Source: Acidimicrobiia bacterium (lineage in GTDB: Bacteria; Actinomycetota; Acidimicrobiia; Acidimicrobiales; Poriferisodalaceae). Taken from it: DNA of 39,418 nt. Below, one piece after another: positions 22,360 to 33,027 of the stretch; positions within the stretch are counted from its first letter, which is position 1, and each line of letters begins with the position of its first letter. A model generated the notes under the pieces. It had not been told where the DNA came from and searched no databases. It saw only the letters and a program-made list of their open reading frames with translations. The translations under genes and the position numbers were made by a program. The stretch covers positions 1-39,418 of the forward strand of contig JAJDZE010000166.1 of NCBI GenBank assembly GCA_022824805.1. The letters are read 5' to 3'.

Positions 22360-24267
22360 ATGGTGGAGCTCGTATGGCTCATCCCCGCGCTGCCCCTCGC
22401 CGGGTTCGCAGTGCTCCTGCTGGCCGGACCGCGCCTGGGCGAGCCCCGGGCCGGCTGGCTGGCCACCGCAGCCAGCGCCGGGTCGTTCCTGCTGACGCTC
22501 ATCACGTTCGGCGGGCTGTTGGGGCTCGATTCGGCCGAAGGGGGCGGTGCCGGAGGGCACGGCGGCCGCTGGTTCGTCTCGACGCTGTTCGAGTGGATGC
22601 CGATCGGCGGCCTCGAGGTCGACGCTGCCCTGCTGGTGGACCCGCTGTCAATGACGATGGCGCTGTTCGTGACCGGTGTCGGCACGCTCATCCACCTGTA
22701 CTCGGTCGGCTACATGGGGGGCGACCCGAAGTACTCCAAGTTCTTCCTGTACCTCAACCTGTTCCTGTTCTCGATGCTCATGCTGGTGCTGGGCGAGAAT
22801 CTCGTGGTCACGTTCCTCGGCTGGGAGGGCGTCGGCACCTGCTCCTATCTGCTGATCTCCTTCTGGCACGAGCGGCCCACCGCGGCCACCGCCGGCAAGA
22901 AGGCATTCGTCACCAACCGCATCGGCGACTTCGGCTTCATGATCGCCACGTTCCTGCTGTGGACCACGCTCGGCACGGTGTCGTACGCCGGGCCGGAGAG
23001 CTTGGCGGCAGGGGCGCCGGCGCTGGCCACCGGCACCGCCACCGCTGTCTCGCTGCTGCTGCTGCTCGCCGCCGCGGGCAAGTCGGCCCAGCTGCCGCTG
23101 TACGTCTGGCTTCCCGACGCCATGGAGGGCCCCACCCCGGTCTCGGCCATGGTGCATGCGGCCACGATGGTGACCGCCGGCGTGTACCTGCTGGTGCGGC
23201 TCAACCCGGTGCTGGACGCGTCAGAGGGGGCGCTGGCGGTCATTGCCATCGTCGGTGCTGCGACGGCGCTCTTCGCGGCGCTCGCCGCGGTGGCACAGCA
23301 CGACATCAAAAAGGTGCTCGCGTACTCCACGGTCAGCCAGCTCGGCTACATGTTCCTCGCGATCGGCTCGGGCGCATACGTGGCGGCAATCTTCCATGTG
23401 ATCACTCACGCGTTCTTCAAGGGCCTGCTGTTCCTCGGCGCCGGCTCGGTCATCCATGGCCTCGGCGACGAGCAGGACATGCGCCGGATGGGCGCGCTGC
23501 GCGCAGCCATGCCCGTCACCGCCGCCACGTTCATCGTGGGATGGCTGGCGATCGCCGGTGTGCCGCCGCTGTCGGGCTTCTGGTCGAAAGACGAGATCCT
23601 GCTGGCCGCACGGGAACAGCACTGGCTGCTGTGGGCTGTGGGATTGGTCACCGCCCTGCTCACCGCCTACTACATGAGCCGCCAGACCTTCCTGGTGTTC
23701 TTCGGCGGCCAGCGGTGGGACGACAGCGCGCACCCGCACGAGTCGCCTGCCACGATGACTCTGCCGCTGGTGGTGCTGGCCGGAGCAGCAGCCATCGGCG
23801 GAGTCATGAACCTGCCGCTGGTGGGCGACTGGCTGGTGCTCGAGCATTTCCTTGAACCCACCCTGGCGCACGCGCATCACTTCACGACGCCTACCTGGCA
23901 GAAGCTGTTGCTTGCATTCGGCGCGGCGCTTGCGGCGCTGATCGGCATCACGGTGGCTGCCTTGGCATGGCTGCGTTCGCGTATCCCGCCCGGCAAGCTC
24001 GAGCCGGCGCTGCTGGAAAATGCGTTCTACGTCGACTCCACGATCTCCAATTTCGTCGGCGGACCCGGCACCAAGGCATTCGAGGCCGCTGCCGCCGCTG
24101 ACAGACGCTTCGTCGACGGCGCTGTCAACGGCGTGGCGAAGCTCGTCCGGATGCTCGGCGAAGCCGTGCGGCCCCTCCAGTCGGGCTATCTGCGGCACTA
24201 CGCATCGGGCGTGGCCGTCGGTGCGATCGTCCTCGTCGTCTGGCTCGCGCTGCGGGGAGTCTCCTAG
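22360..24267 (+). CDS. nuoL: NADH-quinone oxidoreductase subunit L (operon 1)
   Basis: This 635-aa, antiporter-like subunit sits at the far end of the membrane arm and pumps protons. The helix-5 Glu lies in FLGWEGVGTCSYLLISFWHE (about residues 154-173). Further core text is SAQLPLYVWLPDAMEGPTPV, the broken-helix region with QHDIKKVLAYSTVSQLGYMF, and FSKDEI-like WSKDEILLAA. The C-terminus carries the long lateral helix. The ATG at 22360 follows GGGAG. The length is normal. Confidence 0.96.
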   Translation: MVELVWLIPALPLAGFAVLLLAGPRLGEPRAGWLATAASAGSFLLTLITFGGLLGLDSAEGGGAGGHGGRWFVSTLFEWMPIGGLEVDAALLVDPLSMTMALFVTGVGTLIHLYSVGYMGGDPKYSKFFLYLNLFLFSMLMLVLGENLVVTFLGWEGVGTCSYLLISFWHERPTAATAGKKAFVTNRIGDFGFMIATFLLWTTLGTVSYAGPESLAAGAPALATGTATAVSLLLLLAAAGKSAQLPLYVWLPDAMEGPTPVSAMVHAATMVTAGVYLLVRLNPVLDASEGALAVIAIVGAATALFAALAAVAQHDIKKVLAYSTVSQLGYMFLAIGSGAYVAAIFHVITHAFFKGLLFLGAGSVIHGLGDEQDMRRMGALRAAMPVTAATFIVGWLAIAGVPPLSGFWSKDEILLAAREQHWLLWAVGLVTALLTAYYMSRQTFLVFFGGQRWDDSAHPHESPATMTLPLVVLAGAAAIGGVMNLPLVGDWLVLEHFLEPTLAHAHHFTTPTWQKLLLAFGAALAALIGITVAALAWLRSRIPPGKLEPALLENAFYVDSTISNFVGGPGTKAFEAAAAADRRFVDGAVNGVAKLVRMLGEAVRPLQSGYLRHYASGVAVGAIVLVVWLALRGVS

Positions 24268-24269
24268 CC

Positions 24270-25885
<1,616 letters not shown>

Positions 25886-25886
<1 letters not shown>

Positions 25887-27511
25887 TGGCCCAGGTCGAG
25901 ATCGGGTTCGAGGCCCCGGCCGTCGATTGGTGGGTGCTCACCCCGCAGATCGTCCTGGTGGGCGCTGCGCTCGGGCTGCTGCTGGTGGCCTCGCTGACGC
26001 CGCGGGCGCTGCCTGGCTGGGCATCCACAGCTGCCTCCATTGCCACCGGCGGTGCCGTCGCGATCGTGGCCGCTGTGCAGTGGGGCGAGTGGGGGCCCGC
26101 GTCGCGCTCCACATTGAACGACGCATTCGTGAGCGACGGCTTCAGCCTGCTGCTCACCGTGCTGGTGGGCGCCGGCGTGGTCATGACGGCGCTGGTCGCA
26201 CACTCGGCCCTCGACCGCTATGGCATGGCGCCGCCGGAGTTCGCGGCGCTGCTGCTCGCCTCTGCTGCGGGTGCGGTCGTCATGGCCGGCGCGAACGACC
26301 TCATCGTGCTGTTCCTGGGCCTTGAATCGCTGTCGATCGCGCTGTACGTGCTGATCGCGCTGGCAGGGCGGCGAGCCTCGGCACGCGAGTCGGCCATGAA
26401 GTACTTCGTGCTGGGAGCGTTCAGCTCGGCATTCTTCCTCTACGGCATCGCGCTGGTGTACGGGTCCACCGGCAGCACGAACCTCAGCGGGATCGGCGGC
26501 TTCCTCTTCGGTTCGATCAGGGAAACCGACTACCTGCTGCTTGTCGGCATCGCATTGCTGCTGGTCGGCTTGGGGTTCAAGGTGGCCGCCGTCCCGTTCC
26601 ATTTCTGGGCGCCCGACGTGTACGAGGGTGCGCCCAGCCCGGTCACCGGCTACTTGGCGTCGATCGCCAAAGCGGCTGGCTTCGCTGCGCTGGCACGGGT
26701 GCTGTACGTGGCGGTCGCGGAGCAGAGCGATGCGTGGGCGCCGATCCTGGTCGGGCTGGCGTTCGCGACGCTCGGCGTGGGTGCGGTCATGGCGATCTGC
26801 CAGAACGACGTGAAGCGCATGCTGGCGTACAGCTCGATCAGCCACGCAGGCTTCGTGCTGGTCGGCCTCTCCGCAGTCGTCGGCAGCGGCGGTGAGAGCG
26901 CGCAATGGCTCGTGAGGGTCGCCGGCGAGGCGTCTCGCGTCGTGACATACGGGACCGCGGGCGGCGGTGACGCTGTCTCGTCGGCCGTCTTCTACTTGGT
27001 CGCCTACTCGTTCATGGCACTGGGCAGTTTCGCCGTGCTGTCGGTGGTCGGCGCCGAGCTTCGATCGCCGGAAGCCGATGCGAGCGCCCACGCCCTCAGC
27101 CGCTACGGCGGACTTGCACGTCGCCGCCCAGTCTTGGCGCTCGCGTTCACCGTGCTGCTGCTGGCGCAGGCCGGCGTGCCGCTCACGGCCGGCTTTGTGG
27201 CCAAGCTCGAGGTAATCCGAGCGGCCATCGACGCCAGTGGCTACGTGCTCGCCGCAGTCGCCATGGTCACGGCGGTGGTGAGCGCCTTCGCCTACCTGCG
27301 GGTCGTGCTGGCCATGTACGCCCCGGAGGTATCGGCCAACGACGACGACAGTGCCCCGGCCGCACGAGCGGGCCGGCCACGCTGGGGCGGCCTGCCCCTG
27401 ACATCGGTGTTCGCCATCAGCCTCGCGGTCGCCGTCACGGTCGTCGTAGGTGTCCTCCCGCAGACGCTCCTCGAATGGAGCCGCGACGCCGTCCTGGCCA
27501 TTGTCCCGTAG
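25886..27511 (+). CDS. nuoN: NADH-quinone oxidoreductase subunit N (operon 1)
   Basis: This 541-aa third antiporter-like subunit completes the 14-gene operon. Signature stretches are LFLGLESLSIALYVLIALAG (about residues 144-163), VPFHFWAPDVYEGAPSPVTG and QNDVKRMLAYSSISHAGFVL. Many hydrophobic helices are evident. It ends the operon; 152 bp with no clear terminator follow before the toxin-antitoxin pair. Confidence 0.95.
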
Positions 27512-27647
27512 CCCTAGACCGTCCTCTGACGCAAGCCGTCACGTCACTCGGGAATAGTCTGGCGGCCCTGGGGCTTCTGCACGATGCCTGCCGCTCGACG
27601 ATGTGCCGCCGCCAGCCTGATCTCGCCGGAGCTGCGCCCCGTCGTGC

Positions 27648-27679
27648 GCTGTATACTCCTCACATGCGGCGTATACAGC
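27648..27679 (+). promoter_or_regulatory. palindromic operator and leaderless promoter of the vapBC-type pair
   Basis: Perfect 9-base arms GCTGTATAC (27648-27656) and GTATACAGC (27671-27679) are separated by 14 bases that include the ATG of the antitoxin gene. The left arm carries TATACT (27652-27657), a good -10 box exactly 6 nt before the A of the ATG, so transcription probably starts at the start codon. The GTATAC half-sites are 20 nt apart, two helical turns, suiting side-by-side binding by the ribbon-helix-helix antitoxin. No clear -35 box is seen. Confidence 0.65.
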
Positions 27680-27894
27680 TTTACATGGCGCCTGACATCG
27701 ATGACGCCTTGACGGCGGCGGCAGCAAAGCGGGGGGTGTCGCGCTCCGCGCTGATGCGGGACGCCGTGCGCACATTGCTCGAATCCGATGGTCCAGCGCA
27801 GGCCGACCCCATCGATGCACTTGTCGGATGGCTGGATGTGGAACCTAGCGATGACATCGATGCGGTGGTCTACGGCTACGAAGCGCATACGTGA
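27664..27894 (+). CDS. ribbon-helix-helix antitoxin (VapB-type)
   Basis: This 76-aa protein has an N-terminal ribbon-helix-helix pattern: MRRIQLYMAPDIDDALTAAA, followed by KRGVSRSALMRDAVRTLLE (a beta strand that reads DNA plus two helices). The acidic C-terminus (about residues 46-76) would wrap the toxin. Such proteins neutralise a PIN toxin and repress their own operon; the palindrome across the start codon supports autoregulation. The ATG has no upstream ribosome site because the transcript is probably leaderless. Its stop overlaps the toxin GTG as GTGA. Confidence 0.85.
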   Translation: MRRIQLYMAPDIDDALTAAAAKRGVSRSALMRDAVRTLLESDGPAQADPIDALVGWLDVEPSDDIDAVVYGYEAHT

Positions 27895-28286
27895 GATTCG
27901 CTGACACCTCGTTCTGGATCGCCCTGCAAGTTCAGCGCGACCGCAACCACGCTTCTGCGGCAGCACTGTGGAGCAGCAATCTGCGTCCGGTGCGAACCTC
28001 GAACGTGGTGCTCGGCGAGACCTGGACTTGGCTGCGAAGCCGTGCCGGTCACGCGGCCGCAGAGCGGGCCATCGCCGAGATACGTCGCTCTGGGCGTGTC
28101 TCGGTGGCTCACGTCGGTGAGATGATCGATTTGCGAGCGTGGGAATGGCTTCGGCGGCATGACGAGCGTGCCTACTCCTACGTCGATGCCACCAGCTTCG
28201 AGATCATGCGCCGAGAGCGCATCAGGGAGGCCTTTGCATTCGACGGCGACTTCAGTGCAGCGGGCTTCGTGGAAGTGCGCCCGTAG
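27891..28286 (+). CDS. PIN-domain ribonuclease toxin (VapC-type)
   Basis: This 131-aa PIN protein has all four acidic metal-binding residues: Asp5 (MRFADTSFW), Glu43 (VVLGETW), Asp99 (YSYVDATSF) and Asp118 (AFAFDGDFSAAGF). VapC toxins cleave specific RNAs, often tRNA or rRNA, with Mg2+. The GTG start overlaps the antitoxin stop, so toxin synthesis is coupled to antitoxin translation. The gene looks intact. It belongs to the small islet between two nuo operons. Confidence 0.88.
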   Translation: MRFADTSFWIALQVQRDRNHASAAALWSSNLRPVRTSNVVLGETWTWLRSRAGHAAAERAIAEIRRSGRVSVAHVGEMIDLRAWEWLRRHDERAYSYVDATSFEIMRRERIREAFAFDGDFSAAGFVEVRP

Positions 28287-28301
28287 CCCCAACCGCCCGG
28301 T

Positions 28302-28679
28302 TTGCAAAGCTTTGAACGAGAAGTCAAACCTAGAGCAAATTTCAAAACTTTGAATCTGCGGCATCGCTTCGCGACATCACGTGTCGCTGAACTGATCCAG
28401 CGTGGTCAAGCAGACGCTCGCGGATTGCTCGGAGCGCTCGTCGAGAAAGGGCTGATCGAACCGCGCGGCCGTGGCCGCGAGTATTACCTGTCCGCGTCCT
28501 TGTACCGCCGCTTTCATAAGGAACGTCGATGTCGTTCGTACGGTCGATCTGCGAGCGGTGTCCTTCGGGATCCGACGCCTGAGCTCGCCGAGCCCAATGC
28601 CCTGATCTCACAAGAACGCGAAGGCTCCTCTCTTGTGGAGGCGCTCTCGCGTCGCGACGGATCGGTACGCGCGGTGTGA
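28302..28679 (+). pseudogene. fragment of a winged-helix (AlbA_2/RecG-like) regulator protein
   Basis: A 125-codon frame contains one recognisable piece, SRVAELIQRGQADARGLLGA followed by LVEKGLIEPRGRGREYYLSA. This resembles the C-terminal winged helix of ATP-binding AlbA_2-domain proteins. The rest of such a protein (400-500 aa) is absent upstream, and the text after residue 75 looks non-coding. The TTG start is weak. The beginning is AT-rich and carries two similar 14-nt stretches (28304-28317 and 28342-28355). Most likely a remnant left by insertion or deletion. Confidence 0.4.
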
Positions 28680-28810
28680 CGACCGATGAGACGGAGTCCT
28701 CCTCGGGTGCGCAGAACATCGGGTGACGCTCCGTAGAGTGAGCGGCGAGTTCTCTGAAGCAACCAAGACGCACAGTTCGCAGGCCCTCCAGAACGAGCGG
28801 GGATGCTTCG

Positions 28811-31800
28811 ATGGCCGAAGGAAAGCTCCACGAGCACGATTTCAACGCCGCGCTCGCCGAGGCGATGAAGCGGATGCATGCCGACGACCGCGTCATCTTC
28901 AGCCACGAGCGCGTCGGCGTGCTCAGGCCCGTCTCCGGCGGCGGCTCGCGCCGCGTGGACGTGCTGGTGAGAGCCAAGAATCTCTTGCCGGTCGCTGTCG
29001 AGGTCGAGTACGACCGCCCGGGCGCCAGGCCAGACCGCGATGCCGAGGCGCGGCTGGGCCTCGAATTCGTCGGCGACGGTCGGGTGATCTCCTCGGCGAT
29101 CTCGGTGCTCGCGCCCCCGCTGGCTGAGCAGTGGACCGATCACGAGGACGCCGTGAGCCGCCTCGTCGGCGGAGCGCAATTGCAGTACGCCGTCCTCTCT
29201 CGGTCAGAAGATGCGGGGGCGCCGGGCCGCTGGCCTCGGGCGGGCTGGCTCACCGGCACGGCGCAGTCGCTGGCCGAGCTTGCCGTCATGGTCTCGGTTC
29301 CGCCGGGTCAACTGGAGCTCGTAGCCGTCGACGCCGCCGACAAGATGCGCGGCATTTCAGAAGACCTCGCCGCCGACCTCAGCGACGGCGCCAAGCTTCG
29401 GCTGGCGGCTGCGATGGGGCGGCCGTCGGGCTCGGACAGCCTCAACGTGGTCGGTGTGGTGTGGCTGAATGCATTCCTGTTCCAGGACCGGATTGCGCGG
29501 TCGCACCCCGACGTGCCGAAGCGCTCGGAGGCAGCCCCCGACCACAACCCGATCCCCCAGCTGGTGCGGCAGGCCTGGGAGGCGATCCGCGCCATCGACT
29601 ACCGATCGGTGTACGACCCTGCGACTGCCGCGCTGGGCATTGTCGAACGAGATGTCGGGACTGCCCTCACTGCTGACCTGCTCGGACGGGCGGCACTCAT
29701 CGCCGGCCGTGTCGAATCGGGCGTGCTCGGTGTGTTCGACATCGGTGGCGAGCTGTTCCAGCGCCTCATATCGGACAGGTCGGAGGCGGCGAGCTATTAC
29801 ACCCGCCCAGAAGTCGCGGAGTTCCTCGCCCACATCACGGTCAACGACAGTGTGCGGCTACCGCGCTCGGCCCGCGCGGTGGCGCTGGGCGAGTTGGATC
29901 ACCTGGGCGAGGTCTTTCGCATCGCCGACTTCGCCTGTGGCACGGGAACCCTGCTCCGTGCGGCCTATCGGAGAGTTCGTGCCCTTGCGCGAGCAGCGGG
30001 AGCGCAGCCAGAAGGCTTGGCCGCGTTGCATACGCACCTGATGGAGGAAGGCTTCTGCGGCGTCGACATCTCGCCGATAGCGGCTCACCTGACTGCATCG
30101 AGCCTCTCGAATATCGAGCCTGGCACCGACTACCGCCACACCAACATCGGCGTCGCGCCGGTGTGCGGCCCGAAGGGTGTCACCGGCTCAGTCGAGTATC
30201 TGGAGACCGAGTATCTCGCTGACCTCTTCGGCTACGAGGCTTCGACGACAGGAGCCGCACCTCGCGCAGGCGCCGAAGCGGACGCACAAGGCTTGTACGC
30301 CCCCGATGAGCGCTTCGACATTGTGCTCATGAACCCGCCGTACTCGCGCACACGGGGTGGCCAGGCGCTGTTCGACATCGCCGGCGCGACCGACGCTGAG
30401 CGCGTGAGAGCCCAGAAGCGGGCAGCGAAACTGGTGCACGACACACCCGCCAATCTCAAGGCTGGGCTCGCTGCTGTGTTCTGCGAATTGGTGCGCCGCA
30501 AGCTCAGCCCCGGCGGGCGGGTCGGCATCGTGCTGCCCGTCACCGCCGCCGCATCGCCTGCTTGGTCAGGCATTCGGGCCATGTTCGAGACGGACTTCGA
30601 CGACCTGCTACTGGTGGCATTCCCGGGCGCGACCCGTGGTGGAGACAAGACGCTCTCGGCCGACACCGCGATGGGCGAGATGATTATCGCTGGTACCAAG
30701 CGCTCCGAAGCTCGCGTTGACCTCGCCGCAGCCGACATCATGACGGTGGCGCTCGACGAGCCGTTCGGGAGCATCGCTGTGGCCGCCGAGACGGGACGAT
30801 CGGTCGATGCTGCGCTACGCGGCCGGGAGGAGCAGCGGGAGGGCAACGTCACGGTGGGTTCCGCCGTGACTGGCCGATGGACGGTGCTGCCGACCGCCGA
30901 CGGCGGGCCGTGGGCCGCAGTCGGGGCTGCGAGCTTCGGTGCGGTGGCAGTTGCAGAACGGCTCACGCGGCGGGGCGAATTCATGCCTCTCGATGCGCAC
31001 GAACCTGTATGCCAAGTCGCCATGACGACCATCGGCAAGCTGTTCGAACTAGGCCCGACGCATCACCGCATAGGTCATGTCGCAGGCAACGAGCCGATCG
31101 GAGAGTTTGAGCTGTGGCCGGTCACGGACGATCAGGTGCGCCCCGACACGTCGCTGTGGGCATCCGATGCTGAAGCTCAGACTGCGCTGACTGTCGACCC
31201 CACGCACTATGGCCTAGCTGTCGGCCCACGGCTCAGCACGGCACGCGAGAAGGCGCTTGCGCAACTGCAACGCAAGCTGCGACGGACCAATGGCGGCAAG
31301 CCCAGCGATTCGGCAATTGCGGACGCCCAGTCCGAAGCCGAGGCAGCCGAAAGGGTTCGCTCGCAGGATGCGCTTGCCGAGATGCGACGCTGCCGGTCCA
31401 CGCTCTTCTACCAGCGCGGCATCTTCTGGCCCTCACAGGTGGCGCTTGTCGCGGTCACCGACAAGCCGGTCATGGGCGGACGGGCATGGTGTGCGCTCTT
31501 GCACGACGACCCCGTCGTCCGCTTCGGCTTCGCGATCTGGGCCAACTCGACGCTCGGCATGGTCGTGCACTGGTCGCGTGCGCAGCGTCAGCAACACGGT
31601 CGCAGCAGCACCCAGCTGGAAGGCATCCGGCAGATGCCGTGCCCAGACTTCAACGAGACTGCGACGCACGCGGCAGCCCGCGACCTGTTGTCGGCCAGCC
31701 AGCACGTCCTGAGTGACCGGCTGATGCCCGCTCGTGATGCCCACCGCGATCCTGCCCGTGCAGCCCTGGACGAAGCTGCAGCCCACCTGCTCGGAATCCC

Positions 31801-31885
31801 CGACGCCGAGTCGTTGCGCGATCTCGCCCGCAACTGGTGCTGCGAACCATCCGTCCACGACGGGACACCACCGAGGTTCGAATGA
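28811..31885 (+). CDS. single-chain N6-adenine DNA methyltransferase, possibly type IIG restriction enzyme
   Basis: This 1024-aa protein has a gamma-type N6-adenine methyltransferase core: SYYTRPEVAEFLAH (about residue 329), motif I ADFACGTGTLLRAAY (about 371-385) and catalytic motif IV NPPY (508-511). An N-terminal 70-residue part has Asp50, Glu64 and Glu66 in RRVDVLVRAK and VAVEVEYD. This is a D-x13-E-x-E layout like the BamHI variant of the PD-(D/E)xK nuclease site. The C-terminal 350 residues would be target recognition. Nuclease plus methylase plus specificity in one chain of about 1000 aa fits type IIG enzymes. The nuclease call is inferred; it could be a methylase only. No separate R or S gene is nearby. 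Confidence 0.8.
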   Translation: MAEGKLHEHDFNAALAEAMKRMHADDRVIFSHERVGVLRPVSGGGSRRVDVLVRAKNLLPVAVEVEYDRPGARPDRDAEARLGLEFVGDGRVISSAISVLAPPLAEQWTDHEDAVSRLVGGAQLQYAVLSRSEDAGAPGRWPRAGWLTGTAQSLAELAVMVSVPPGQLELVAVDAADKMRGISEDLAADLSDGAKLRLAAAMGRPSGSDSLNVVGVVWLNAFLFQDRIARSHPDVPKRSEAAPDHNPIPQLVRQAWEAIRAIDYRSVYDPATAALGIVERDVGTALTADLLGRAALIAGRVESGVLGVFDIGGELFQRLISDRSEAASYYTRPEVAEFLAHITVNDSVRLPRSARAVALGELDHLGEVFRIADFACGTGTLLRAAYRRVRALARAAGAQPEGLAALHTHLMEEGFCGVDISPIAAHLTASSLSNIEPGTDYRHTNIGVAPVCGPKGVTGSVEYLETEYLADLFGYEASTTGAAPRAGAEADAQGLYAPDERFDIVLMNPPYSRTRGGQALFDIAGATDAERVRAQKRAAKLVHDTPANLKAGLAAVFCELVRRKLSPGGRVGIVLPVTAAASPAWSGIRAMFETDFDDLLLVAFPGATRGGDKTLSADTAMGEMIIAGTKRSEARVDLAAADIMTVALDEPFGSIAVAAETGRSVDAALRGREEQREGNVTVGSAVTGRWTVLPTADGGPWAAVGAASFGAVAVAERLTRRGEFMPLDAHEPVCQVAMTTIGKLFELGPTHHRIGHVAGNEPIGEFELWPVTDDQVRPDTSLWASDAEAQTALTVDPTHYGLAVGPRLSTAREKALAQLQRKLRRTNGGKPSDSAIADAQSEAEAAERVRSQDALAEMRRCRSTLFYQRGIFWPSQVALVAVTDKPVMGGRAWCALLHDDPVVRFGFAIWANSTLGMVVHWSRAQRQQHGRSSTQLEGIRQMPCPDFNETATHAAARDLLSASQHVLSDRLMPARDAHRDPARAALDEAAAHLLGIPDAESLRDLARNWCCEPSVHDGTPPRFE

Positions 31886-32072
31886 TCGCTGCGAAGGGCA
31901 GCCTTCGGCAGTCGCCAACTGCTATGGAACGGCCAGTGCGGAGCGATGTTCGAGGGCGCATCGGGCGCACGTAATCTGGTGCTGCAGCCAGCCTCGCCGT
32001 TCTGTATCAGCGAACGGTCTGGGTTGTGCAGATTCGGCGCAGGGTGGCGCGAAGTCGCTAGCGTTGCGGTCC
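31886..32072 (+). promoter_or_regulatory. 187-bp region before the second nuo operon, likely promoter
   Basis: No gene is supported. A TAGCGT box at 32059-32064 lies 8 nt before the GTG of nuoA2, and no Shine-Dalgarno is visible, so nuoA2 may be transcribed from at or near its start codon. No good -35 box is seen at the right distance. This gap should hold the promoter because the gene before it is unrelated. Confidence 0.35.
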
Positions 32073-32438
32073 GTGTCCGACCTCTTGCGGAGCTATCTGA
32101 CCGTCGCAATCTTCGGCGCAGCGGCAGTCCTGATGGCCTTCACGATGTTCGGAGTCGCACGGGTCCTGCGGCCCCAGCGACCGACGCCCCAGAAGCTCAT
32201 CGCATACGAGAGCGGCGTCGATCCGGTCGGCAGCGACTGGACCCAGAGCCAGATCCGCTACTACGTCTTCGCGGTGCTCTTCGTGCTGTTCGACGTGGAG
32301 GCCGTGTTCATCTTTCCGTGGGCGACGCGGCTCGAGGTCTATGCCCTGTTCGGCCTGGTCGAGATGGCGATCTTCATCTTCATCTTGGTGCTGGGCCTGT
32401 TCTACGCATGGCGCAAAGGCGTCCTGCGCTGGGTGTGA
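32073..32438 (+). CDS. nuoA: complex I subunit A, second operon
   Basis: This 121-aa protein has three transmembrane helices (about residues 8-30, 63-82 and 88-110) and the conserved loop KLIAYESGVDPVG (about 43-55). In place of the Cys in the ECG loop motif of operon 1 it has ESG, as in some complex I relatives. The normal NuoA length contrasts with the 180 aa of the first copy, and the repeat-bearing tail is missing. GTG at 32073 starts the family text. First gene of a set without nuoEFG. Confidence 0.93.
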   Translation: MSDLLRSYLTVAIFGAAAVLMAFTMFGVARVLRPQRPTPQKLIAYESGVDPVGSDWTQSQIRYYVFAVLFVLFDVEAVFIFPWATRLEVYALFGLVEMAIFIFILVLGLFYAWRKGVLRWV

Positions 32439-32458
32439 GGGGCTGAGGGAATTCCGCG

Positions 32459-33025
32459 ATGGCACTGGTCGACAAGGTCAAACTGCCCAAGCCGCTGAGC
32501 TGGCTGCTGAACTTCGGCCGAGCGCGCTCGCTGTGGGTGTACCAGTGGGGCCTGGCCTGCTGCGCCATCGAGATGGGCGCCGCATTCGGCTCGCCTCGCT
32601 ATGACGTGATGCGTCTGGGCGTCATCCCGTTCCCGGCCAGCCCGCGCCAAGCCGATCTGGTAGTGATCTCGGGCACCGTCACCGACAAGATGGCGCCGGT
32701 CATCCGCCGCCTGTACGAGCAGATGCCCGAGCCCAAGTACGTCATCTCGATGGGCTCGTGCGCCAACTGCGGCGGGCCGTACTGGGACAGCTACTCGGTG
32801 ACCAAGGGTGTGGATCAGGTCATCCCGGTCGACGTGTACGTGCCCGGCTGTCCGCCGCGGCCCGAGGCACTGCTGGAAGGCATCGTGCTGCTGCAGGAGC
32901 GCATCCAGCGCGAGGACATGCAAGAACGCTGGCGCGGCGAGCCGATAGTGGTGCCGACCTCGGCACCATCATCGACACGGGGCCCCGCAGCGCCGGCGGT
33001 CTCAGCAGGATCGGCGCAGGCGTAG
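32459..33025 (+). CDS. nuoB: complex I subunit B, second operon
   Basis: This 188-aa protein has all N2 ligands: LACCAIEMG (about residues 32-40), GSCANCGG (about 99-106; the Cys are two residues apart) and GCPPRPE (about 130). It differs from copy 1 by the second Cys in CANC and by a shorter, repeat-free tail rich in Ala, Pro and Ser. It reduces quinone with NuoD2. The ATG at 32459 follows GAGGGAAT. Confidence 0.95.
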   Translation: MALVDKVKLPKPLSWLLNFGRARSLWVYQWGLACCAIEMGAAFGSPRYDVMRLGVIPFPASPRQADLVVISGTVTDKMAPVIRRLYEQMPEPKYVISMGSCANCGGPYWDSYSVTKGVDQVIPVDVYVPGCPPRPEALLEGIVLLQERIQREDMQERWRGEPIVVPTSAPSSTRGPAAPAVSAGSAQA

Positions 33026-33027
33026 CC

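Noticed and set aside
27512-27650. A rho-independent terminator after nuoN
   Set aside because: Only a weak TGACG/CGTCA pairing is visible, with no T-run, so I cannot support a terminator.
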